Source of the DNA: Acetobacteraceae bacterium
GTDB lineage: Bacteria > Pseudomonadota > Alphaproteobacteria > Acetobacterales > Acetobacteraceae
Direction of reading: 5' to 3'
NCBI GenBank assembly: GCA_027323595.1
Contig: DAHWBL010000379.1
Location: 1-9,540, forward strand
DNA: 9,540 nt
Positions within the stretch are counted from its first letter, which is position 1; every line of letters starts with the position of its first letter. Below the pieces are notes generated by a model. The model searched no databases. It worked only from the letters and a program-made list of their open reading frames with translations, and was not told where the DNA came from. This document shows, one piece after another, positions 1 to 5,856 of this stretch. The position numbers and the translations under genes were made by a program.

Positions 1-152
1 CCGACATTGCCTGGAAGGACATGGCCGGCGCTGGCAACATCTACCGCCACGAGTATGAGGATGTGGCCGCCGCGCAGGTCTGGGCCACCGTGCGGATCGC
101 GCTGGTGCCGTTGCGCGACGTGATCGCCGCGGAACTGGCGCGGTTTGGCTGA
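1..152 (+). CDS. HepT-like (DUF86) protein, C-terminal fragment
   Basis: Partial gene cut by the left edge. The reading frame starts at base 3 and ends with TGA at 150-152, giving 49 visible residues. The segment D-I-A-W-K-D-M-A-G, then G-N-I-Y-R-H-E-Y, then V-W-A-T-V matches the C-terminal part of DUF86/HepT proteins. In that family a tryptophan-rich turn precedes an RX4-6HXY motif, and a final helix carries the 'W-x-T-V...L-x-P-L' pattern. In MntA/HepT systems HepT is an RNase-type toxin, and the partner nucleotidyltransferase MntA neutralises it by adding AMP to the tyrosine of HXY. H-E-Y is present here, but the arginine normally five residues before the histidine is glycine, and an arginine sits directly before the histidine. 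The partner gene, if present, lies upstream of this window. Family assignment is fairly sure; toxin function is inferred. It ends 52 nt before yebC and is probably unrelated to it. Confidence 0.7.
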   Translation, partial: DIAWKDMAGAGNIYRHEYEDVAAAQVWATVRIALVPLRDVIAAELARFG

Positions 153-169
153 ATCGCCGGCGGGGCGAT
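153..169 (+). other. small inverted repeat between the HepT-like gene and yebC
   Basis: ATCGCC (153-158) and GGCGAT (164-169) are perfect reverse complements separated by five bases, directly after the stop of the HepT-like gene. No T-tract follows, so this is not a convincing intrinsic terminator. It may be a weak transcript-end hairpin or chance in GC-rich DNA. No clear promoter for yebC is visible in this 52-nt gap. Confidence 0.25.
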
Positions 170-204
170 ATGAACCAACCGGACCAGCGATCAGAGGACA
201 GACC

Positions 205-957
205 ATGGCCGGCCATAGCCAGTTCAAGAACATCATGCACCGCAAGGGCGCGCAGGATGCGCGCCGGGCGCGCCAGTTCGCCAAGATCATCCGCGAGATC
301 ACCGTCGCGGCGCGATCGGGCATCCCCGAGCCGGCGTCGAACCCGCGGCTGCGCGCGGCCATCACCGCCGCGCGGATCGCCAACATGCCCAAGGACACCG
401 TCGATCGCGCCATCAAGAAGGCGGTGGGTGCGGGTGCCGGCGACGACTATGCCGAGGTCCGCTACGAAGGCTATGGCCCGGCCGGTGTGGCGGTGATCAT
501 CGAGACGCTGACCGAGAACCGCAACCGCACCGCCGCCAACGTGCGCGCCGCCTTCGCCAAACACGGTGGCGCGCTGGGCGAGACAAATTCAGTGAGTTTC
601 CTGTTCAACCGGCTCGGCGTGGTGCGCTCTCCCGGCGCGGTCGCCACCGAGGATGCCATGCTGGAAGCCGCGATCGAGGCGGGCGCCGACAATGTGGAAA
701 GCGACTCGGCCGGCCATGAGATCACCTGCGCGGCGGAGGCGTTCTTTGGCGTGCGCGACGCGCTGGAGGCCCGCTTCGGCGCGCCCGAGGAAGCCCGGCT
801 CGACTGGCGGCCCACCATGTCGGTCACGCTGGACCAGGACAAGGCGGCCGGCGTGCTGAAGCTGATCGACGTGCTGGAAGAGGATGACGACGTGCAGAAC
901 GTCTACGCCAATTTCGACCTGCCCGAGCAGGTGATGGCAGCGCTCTCGGCCGGATGA
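205..957 (+). CDS. yebC: YebC/PmpR/TACO1-family protein
   Basis: A 250-residue protein, the usual family length (about 240-250). It opens with M-A-G-H-S-Q-F and H-R-K-G-A-Q-D-A-R-R, the diagnostic YebC N-terminus. The signatures N-M-P-K-D-T-V-D-R-A-I-K-K (about residues 58-70), Y-G-P-A-G-V-A-V-I-I-E-T-L-T-E-N-R-N-R-T and L-G-E-T-N-S-V-S-F follow. The family was long annotated as a DNA-binding transcriptional regulator. More recent work assigns YebC/TACO1 proteins a role in relieving ribosome stalling at polyproline stretches. The start is set by this signature and by AGAGGA at 193-198, six bases upstream. An in-frame TTG at 145 would add 20 residues that do not resemble the family and would overlap the upstream gene. 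Its stop overlaps the ruvC start (ATGA). The yebC-ruvCAB order is widely conserved in proteobacteria. Cytoplasmic. Confidence 0.96.
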   Translation: MAGHSQFKNIMHRKGAQDARRARQFAKIIREITVAARSGIPEPASNPRLRAAITAARIANMPKDTVDRAIKKAVGAGAGDDYAEVRYEGYGPAGVAVIIETLTENRNRTAANVRAAFAKHGGALGETNSVSFLFNRLGVVRSPGAVATEDAMLEAAIEAGADNVESDSAGHEITCAAEAFFGVRDALEARFGAPEEARLDWRPTMSVTLDQDKAAGVLKLIDVLEEDDDVQNVYANFDLPEQVMAALSAG

Positions 958-1457
958 GCGCCCTGGTTCGCCTGTTCGGGGTCGATCCGGGCCTGCGCTT
1001 CACCGGCTGGGGCGTGATCGAGAGCGAGGGCAACCGGCTGCGCCACCTCGCCGACGGCGTCATCGCCACCGACGCCGATACCCCGGTGCCCGAGCGGCTG
1101 CGGGTGCTGCATGACGCGCTCGCCGAATTGCTCGCCGCCTGGCTGCCCGATGAGGCGGCGGTCGAGGAGACCTATGTGAACCGCAACGGCGCCGCCACCC
1201 TCAAGCTGGGCTACGCCCGCGGTGTCGCGCTGCTGGCGCCGGCGCTGCGCGGCATTCCGGTCACCGAATATGGCGCCAAGGCGGTCAAGCGCGCGGTGGT
1301 CGGCACCGGGGCCGCGGACAAGGAGCAGGTGGCGATGATGGTGCGCCGGCTGCTGCCTGGCGCCACGCTGCGCCGCGCCGATGCGTCCGACGCGCTGGCG
1401 GTGGCGATCTGCCACGCCCATCATCGCGCCACGAAGTCGCGCTGGGTCGCTGCCTGA
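954..1457 (+). CDS. ruvC: Holliday junction resolvase RuvC
   Basis: RuvC (167 residues; E. coli 173) is the dimeric, metal-dependent endonuclease that cuts Holliday junctions symmetrically, working with RuvAB. The RNase H-like fold residues are visible: D11 in G-V-D-P-G-L-R-F-T-G-W-G, E71 in A-V-E-E-T-Y, and D143 and D146 in R-A-D-A-S-D-A-L-A-V-A. These correspond to the E. coli catalytic set D7, E66, D138 and D141, so the enzyme should be active. K-L-G-Y-A-R-G matches the conserved K-L-G-x-A-R-G segment. The ATG overlaps the yebC stop by four bases, which suggests translational coupling. The ruvA start follows 13 nt after the stop. The protein ends soon after the last catalytic helix with a short basic tail, normal for the family. 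Confidence 0.97.
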   Translation: MSALVRLFGVDPGLRFTGWGVIESEGNRLRHLADGVIATDADTPVPERLRVLHDALAELLAAWLPDEAAVEETYVNRNGAATLKLGYARGVALLAPALRGIPVTEYGAKAVKRAVVGTGAADKEQVAMMVRRLLPGATLRRADASDALAVAICHAHHRATKSRWVAA

Positions 1458-1470
1458 TGGGCCACCGGCG

Positions 1471-2064
1471 ATGATCGCGCTGCTGACCGGGCGCATCGAC
1501 CAGATCGAGGAAGCCGCCTGCGTGATCGACGTGAACGGCGTGGGCTATCTGGTCGCCGCCTCGTCGCGCACGCTGGCCGCGCTGCCGGCCCCGCCGGGGG
1601 TCGCCCGGCTGCTGATCGAGACCCAGGTGCGCGAGGACGCGATCCAGCTTTTCGGCTTTGCCGACCGCGCCGAGCGCGACTGGTTCCGTCTGCTCACCAC
1701 GGTTCAGGGGGTGGGCGCCAAGGTCGGCCTGAACCTGCTGTCGGCGCTGGCCCCGGCCGAGCTGGCACGCGCGATCAGCGCCGGCGAGCAGGCTAGCCTG
1801 ACCCGCGCGACCGGGGTGGGCGCGCGCCTCGCCGCGCGGCTGATCACCGAACTGCGCGGCAAGGTCGGCGGCCTGCCGGTGGCCGGCGCGCCGTTCGTGC
1901 CGGCCACCGGGTCGGTGGCTGACGACGTGCTCTCCGCCCTGCTCAACCTGGGCTACCGCCGCCCCGAGGCGCAGGCCGCCCTGGCGCGGGTGAGCGAGCG
2001 TCTGGGCGAGGGCGCGAACCTTGACGCGCTCATCCGCGATTGCCTGAAGGAACTGGCGCGATGA
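1471..2064 (+). CDS. ruvA: Holliday junction DNA helicase subunit RuvA
   Basis: RuvA (197 residues; E. coli 203) forms the tetramer that binds the four-way junction and loads the RuvB motor. Domain I (about 1-64) starts M-I-A-L-L-T-G-R-I and carries the acidic-pin pair E55-D56 in R-E-D-A-I-Q-L-F-G-F. Domain II holds two helix-hairpin-helix motifs, V-Q-G-V-G-A-K-V-G (about 78-86) and T-G-V-G-A-R-L-A-A-R-L-I (about 114-125). Domain III (about 149-197) is the flexible helical module that contacts RuvB: D-D-V-L-S-A-L-L-N-L-G-Y, then A-L-I-R-D-C-L-K-E-L. Position 1471 is chosen because M-I-A-x-L-x-G is the canonical N-terminus; an in-frame ATG at 1381 lies inside ruvC and would add 30 unrelated residues. 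No strong ribosome-binding site is seen, so coupling to ruvC, whose stop lies 13 nt upstream, is likely. Confidence 0.96.
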   Translation: MIALLTGRIDQIEEAACVIDVNGVGYLVAASSRTLAALPAPPGVARLLIETQVREDAIQLFGFADRAERDWFRLLTTVQGVGAKVGLNLLSALAPAELARAISAGEQASLTRATGVGARLAARLITELRGKVGGLPVAGAPFVPATGSVADDVLSALLNLGYRRPEAQAALARVSERLGEGANLDALIRDCLKELAR

Positions 2065-3125
2065 TCGACCAGGACGAGCGCGAGGTGTCGCCCACCCGCG
2101 CGTCGGAGGATGCGGCCGAGGCGTCGATCCGCCCGCGCAGCCTCGCCGAATTCGTCGGCCAGCAGGCCAGCCGGGAAAATCTCGCCATCTTCATCCAGGC
2201 CGCCGGCGCGCGCGGCGAGGCGCTGGATCATGTGCTGCTGCATGGCCCGCCGGGGCTGGGCAAGACCACGCTGGCGCAGATCGTCGCGCGCGAGCTGGGC
2301 GTGGGGTTTCGCGCCACCTCCGGCCCGGTGATACAGCGCGCCGGCGATCTTGCCGCGATCCTCACCAATTTGCAGCCGCGCGACGTGCTGTTCATCGACG
2401 AAATTCATCGGCTGCAACCCGCGATCGAGGAAATCCTGTATCCGGCGATGGAGGATTTCCAGCTCGATCTGATCATCGGCGAGGGGCCGGCGGCGCGCTC
2501 GGTGCGCATCGACCTCGCGCCGTTCACCCTGGTTGGCGCCACCACCCGCGCCGGGCTGCTCGCCACCCCGCTGCGCGACCGCTTCGGCATTCCGTTGCGG
2601 CTGGTGTTCTACACGCCCGAGGAGCTGCGCGGCATCGTCGCCCGCGCCGCCGGCAAGCTGGGCATGGAACTGACCGATGACGGCGCGGTGGAGATCGCCA
2701 GGCGCTCGCGCGGCACCCCGCGCATCGCCGGGCGGCTGTTGCGCCGGGTGCGCGATTTCGCCGCGGTGGCGGGGCACCGCCCGGTCGATCGCGCCATCGC
2801 CGACGCCGCGCTGACCCGCCTGGAGGTCGATGCGCGCGGGCTTGATGCGATGGATCGTCGCTATCTGCGCCGCATCGCCGAGCACCATGGCGGCGGCCCG
2901 GTGGGGGTGGAGACGCTGGCCGCCGCGCTGTCGGAGGCGCGCGACACCATCGAGGACGTGATCGAGCCCTATCTGATCCAGGAAGGGCTGCTGCTGCGCA
3001 CCTCGCGCGGGCGCATGCTGGGCGACGCCGGCTGGCGCTATCTGGACCTGGCGCCGCCGCCCACCGTGGCCGCCCAGCTCGATCTGCTGGGGCGCGACCC
3101 CGAGCAGTCACAAAATTTAACATGA
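2061..3125 (+). CDS. ruvB: Holliday junction branch-migration ATPase RuvB
   Basis: RuvB (354 residues) is the hexameric AAA+ motor that drives branch migration of junctions held by RuvA. Walker A G-P-P-G-L-G-K-T is at 62-69, Walker B L-F-I-D-E-I-H at 100-106, sensor 1 G-A-T-T near 159-162, the arginine-finger segment L-R-D-R-F-G at 171-176, and sensor 2 in G-T-P-R-I-A-G-R-L-L-R-R-V near 218-230. A winged-helix C-terminal domain follows (about 265-340), with E-D-V-I-E-P-Y-L-I-Q-E-G and R-G-R-M-L. One departure from the common pattern is I-A-G-R where I-A-N-R is usual; I would not expect loss of function. The ATG overlaps the ruvA stop (ATGA), with AAGGA at 2047-2051. A TTG at 2040 is a weaker alternative. 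The last codons are unusually AT-rich and the stop overlaps the ybgC start. Confidence 0.97.
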   Translation: MIDQDEREVSPTRASEDAAEASIRPRSLAEFVGQQASRENLAIFIQAAGARGEALDHVLLHGPPGLGKTTLAQIVARELGVGFRATSGPVIQRAGDLAAILTNLQPRDVLFIDEIHRLQPAIEEILYPAMEDFQLDLIIGEGPAARSVRIDLAPFTLVGATTRAGLLATPLRDRFGIPLRLVFYTPEELRGIVARAAGKLGMELTDDGAVEIARRSRGTPRIAGRLLRRVRDFAAVAGHRPVDRAIADAALTRLEVDARGLDAMDRRYLRRIAEHHGGGPVGVETLAAALSEARDTIEDVIEPYLIQEGLLLRTSRGRMLGDAGWRYLDLAPPPTVAAQLDLLGRDPEQSQNLT

Positions 3126-3547
3126 CCTCGCATCGGCTGCCGATCCGGGTTTATTTCGAGGATACCGACGCCGGCGGTGTGGTTTATCACGCCAGCTACC
3201 TCCGTTTTGCCGAACGCGCCCGCACCGAGGCGCTGCGCGATGCCGGTGCCCCACACGCGCAATTGCAGGCCACGCATGGCATGATCTTCGTGGTGCGGCG
3301 CATCAAAATGGACTATCTGCGGCCCGCCATCCTGGATTCGCTGCTGGTGGTGCAGACCGAGTCGCTGGCCATCGGCGGCGCCTCGATCACCTTGCGGCAG
3401 CGCTTCTGGGACGGGGCGGAGCTGCTCGCGCAGATGGAGGTGGTGCTGGTGTGCATCCACCAGGCCAGCCTGCGCCCCGCCCGAATTCCGCCGCGTTGGC
3501 GCGCCATCCTGACCCCGGCAACCCCCGGGGCCGCTGAAGGAGAGTAG
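3122..3547 (+). CDS. ybgC: Tol-Pal-associated acyl-CoA thioesterase YbgC
   Basis: A 141-residue hot-dog-fold thioesterase, full length for the family. The N-terminal signature Y-F-E-D-T-D-A-G-G-V-V-Y-H-A-S-Y-L-R-F-A-E-R-A-R-T-E is almost identical to E. coli YbgC. D16 and H23 align with its active-site D18 and H25. YbgC enzymes hydrolyse acyl-CoA or acyl-ACP thioesters and have been linked to phospholipid metabolism at the inner membrane. The gene is the usual first member of the tol-pal cluster, though its exact role there is unsettled. The ATG overlaps the ruvB stop (ATGA). It has no recognisable ribosome-binding site; instead an AT-rich stretch precedes it, so initiation probably depends on coupling with ruvB. 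The last part (R-P-A-R-I-P-P onward) is low-complexity and its coding DNA supplies the tolQ ribosome-binding site. Confidence 0.95.
   Translation: MTSHRLPIRVYFEDTDAGGVVYHASYLRFAERARTEALRDAGAPHAQLQATHGMIFVVRRIKMDYLRPAILDSLLVVQTESLAIGGASITLRQRFWDGAELLAQMEVVLVCIHQASLRPARIPPRWRAILTPATPGAAEGE
3536..3544 (+). promoter_or_regulatory. ribosome-binding site deciding a TTG start for tolQ
   Basis: GAAGGAGAG is a near-consensus Shine-Dalgarno sequence, seven bases before TTG at 3552. No in-frame ATG lies between this site and the conserved first membrane segment at a workable spacing, so TTG is the best supported start. The site lies within the last codons of ybgC. Confidence 0.75.
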
Positions 3548-3551
3548 TTCG

Positions 3552-4265
<714 letters not shown>

Positions 4266-4268
4266 CCC

Positions 4269-4778
4269 ATGGCCGGCTCCCCGATCGGCGGTCGTGGCTA
4301 CCGCAGCAGGTCCTCGCGCTATCGCCCGATGGCTGAGATCAACGTCACCCCGATGGTGGACGTGATGCTGGTGCTGCTGGTGATCTTCATGGTCACCGCG
4401 CCGCTGATGACCTCGGGCGTCAATGTCGATCTGCCCAAGACCAACGCGGCGCCGGTCAATTCCGACAGCAAGCCGCTGACCGTCTCGGTGGATGGCACCG
4501 GCCAGATCTATCTTCAGGACGAGAAGCTGGAACTCACCGACCTCGTCACCCGCCTGCAGGCGATCAGCGAGGGCAACAAGGACCGCCGCATTTTCGTGCG
4601 CGCCGACAAGGACCTCAATTACGGCCGCATCCTGCAGATCATGGCCACCGTCACCCAGGGCGGCTTCACCAAGGTCGCGCTGCTCGCCGAGCAGACCACG
4701 GACGGTTCCCCTGCCCCGGCCGGCCGCGCCACCCCCGCCGCCGGCCCGCGCGCTCCCGCCAGACCGGCGGGCCGCTGA
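4269..4778 (+). CDS. tolR: Tol-Pal motor protein TolR
   Basis: TolR (169 residues; E. coli 142) is an ExbD/TolR-type inner-membrane protein with one N-terminal membrane helix and a periplasmic domain. A 20-residue basic cytoplasmic leader precedes M-A-E-I-N-V-T-P-M-V-D-V-M-L-V-L-L-V-I-F. D31 in the helix matches the proton-carrying D23 of E. coli TolR. The periplasmic fold runs about 50-143: V-D-L-P-K-T, L-T-V-S-V-D, I-F-V-R-A-D-K-D-L-N-Y-G, G-G-F-T-K-V-A-L-L-A-E. Residues 144-169 are a Pro/Ala/Arg-rich tail beyond the usual end of the family, which accounts for most of the extra length. AGGAGAGG at 4252-4259 precedes the ATG by nine bases. It follows tolQ by three bases and precedes tolA by 15, so it is co-transcribed. 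Confidence 0.95.
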   Translation: MAGSPIGGRGYRSRSSRYRPMAEINVTPMVDVMLVLLVIFMVTAPLMTSGVNVDLPKTNAAPVNSDSKPLTVSVDGTGQIYLQDEKLELTDLVTRLQAISEGNKDRRIFVRADKDLNYGRILQIMATVTQGGFTKVALLAEQTTDGSPAPAGRATPAAGPRAPARPAGR

Positions 4779-4793
4779 CGCACGCAGACCCCC

Positions 4794-5771
4794 GTGGCAC
4801 ACGCCTCGGCCCATCCGCCGATCGACCCCGGACTAGGTCGCCCCGCCCTGGTCTCGGCGGCGCTGCACGCCGCGATCATCATCGCCCTGCTGGTGACGCT
4901 GCCGAGCCACAAGCCCGACGAGGCGCCCGAGGAAACCGGTTTCGCGGTCGAATTCGGTCCGACCCAGCCGACCCAGCGCGCCGACAAGCCCGCGCCGACC
5001 CCCGCGGTCGCGCCAGCACCAGTGCCCACCGACGAGCCGCCCGCACCCGAAGCGCCGAAGAACCAGCCGCTGTCGGTCGCGCCACCGCCGCCGCCGCCAC
5101 CCCCGCCGCCACCGCCCACGCCCTCGGCGAGCGCGAGCCCGGCGGTGGCGCCGCCGGTGCCCACCGACATCGCGCCGACCCCCAGCACGGTGCCGCCGCC
5201 GGCCGCCGCGCCGCAGCCCAGCCAGTCCGCGCCATTGCCGGTGCCGCCGCTGCCGGTGCCGCCGCCGCCGGTGCCCGTCACCACCCCGCCGGCGCCCAAC
5301 GCACAGCCAAACCCGACCAAGAACCCCGCGCCGGACTCGCGGGAGCTGCAGAACACGCTCGAAAAATTGCGTGCCCTGGTGCAGAAGCAGGCGCCCAAGG
5401 CGAAATATAATCCGGCCCAGGGTGGCGCGCCGAACGGCGGCGGCAACCCCAACGGCAGCGACACCAACGCGCTGTCCGCCGACGCGCGCCGCGCCATCGG
5501 CGACCAGGTGCGCGAATGCTGGACCCGCGATGCCGGCGCGCTCGATGCCGACAAGTTGCAGGTTCGCCTGCAGGTGATCACTGATGGCGACGGCGTCGCG
5601 CGGCAGGCGAAAGTCGCCGGCGACGATCTGGCGCGCATGTCAAATCCGGTCTTTCGTGCGTTTGCCGAACGTGCCATCCGTGCCGTGCTCGACGCGCGCT
5701 GCGCCAAGCTGCCATTGCCGCCGGCCATGCTCGGCAGCCAGCGCACGCTTGATTTTCGTTTCAGCCCCTGA
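4794..5771 (+). CDS. tolA: Tol-Pal cell-envelope spanning protein TolA
   Basis: TolA (325 residues) links the TolQR motor to TolB/Pal across the periplasm. A short cytoplasmic N-terminus leads into one membrane helix at about 18-36 (A-L-V-S-A-A-L-H-A-A-I-I-I-A-L-L-V). Residues 41-180 form a long proline/alanine-rich linker instead of the Ala/Lys/Glu helix of enterobacterial TolA. The linker includes 12 consecutive prolines (97-108) and an L-P-V-P-P repeat (148-157). A short amphipathic segment follows (L-Q-N-T-L-E-K-L-R-A-L-V). The C-terminal TolA/TonB-like domain is about 227-325, with C242 in R-E-C-W and C303 in A-R-C-A-K-L-P-L-P, probably the conserved disulfide pair. It ends L-D-F-R-F-S-P. 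The start is GTG; no ATG is available upstream of the helix and the ribosome-binding site is weak. Identification rests on topology, C-terminal domain and position. Confidence 0.93.
   Translation: MAHASAHPPIDPGLGRPALVSAALHAAIIIALLVTLPSHKPDEAPEETGFAVEFGPTQPTQRADKPAPTPAVAPAPVPTDEPPAPEAPKNQPLSVAPPPPPPPPPPPPTPSASASPAVAPPVPTDIAPTPSTVPPPAAAPQPSQSAPLPVPPLPVPPPPVPVTTPPAPNAQPNPTKNPAPDSRELQNTLEKLRALVQKQAPKAKYNPAQGGAPNGGGNPNGSDTNALSADARRAIGDQVRECWTRDAGALDADKLQVRLQVITDGDGVARQAKVAGDDLARMSNPVFRAFAERAIRAVLDARCAKLPLPPAMLGSQRTLDFRFSP
5082..5117 (+). repeat. run of 12 consecutive proline codons in tolA
   Basis: Twelve Pro codons in a row (residues 97-108) written with a mixture of CCA, CCG and CCC, so this is not a simple trinucleotide slippage tract. 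The run lies in the periplasmic linker. Such runs stall ribosomes and normally need EF-P, and perhaps YebC-type factors, for efficient translation. Confidence 0.9.
5235..5279 (+). repeat. L-P-V-P-P peptide repeat in the TolA linker
   Basis: Residues 148-162 read L-P-V-P-P, L-P-V-P-P, P-P-V-P-V: two exact five-residue units plus a diverged third. The underlying 15-base units differ only at the leucine codon (TTG versus CTG). This looks like a small internal duplication extending a polyproline-II-like linker. Confidence 0.7.
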
Positions 5772-5813
5772 GGCGCCACCAGGGCGGCGCCACCATGCGG
5801 GCGCCACCATGAC
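5772..5813 (+). repeat. three tandem 14-bp repeats upstream of tolB
   Basis: Three head-to-tail copies start at 5772, 5786 and 5800. Each begins with GGCGCCACCA, and the last four bases vary (GGGC, TGCG, TGAC). The array begins one base after the tolA stop codon. Copies 2 and 3 each contain an ATG (5795 and 5809). Because the period is 14 the two ATGs are in different frames; only 5809 is in the tolB frame. If tolB starts at 5857, as I prefer, the array is wholly intergenic leader sequence. Confidence 0.85.
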
Positions 5814-5846
5814 CCGATCCTGGCCCGGCTCTGGGCCCGCGACGAT

Positions 5847-5850
5847 GGAG
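5847..5850 (+). promoter_or_regulatory. ribosome-binding site supporting the tolB start at 5857
   Basis: GGAG lies six bases before ATG 5857. Neither alternative ATG in the same frame (5809, 5845) has a comparable site upstream. Starting at 5857 puts the twin arginines at residues 12-13, a normal Tat signal n-region length. Confidence 0.6.
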
Positions 5851-5856
5851 ACGACC

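Noticed and set aside
145..204. Upstream TTG start that would lengthen YebC by 20 residues
   Set aside because: The family begins at M-A-G-H-S, and AGAGGA is correctly spaced before ATG 205. The extension overlaps the HepT-like gene's end.
1789..1800. Perfect 12-bp palindrome CAGGCTAGCCTG in ruvA
   Set aside because: It contains the often rare CTAG, but it is single, inside conserved coding sequence, with no partner site or spacing pattern.
1953..2888. 311-codon minus-strand ORF over ruvA and ruvB
   Set aside because: Antisense of the RuvB AAA+ domain, with no independent signature.
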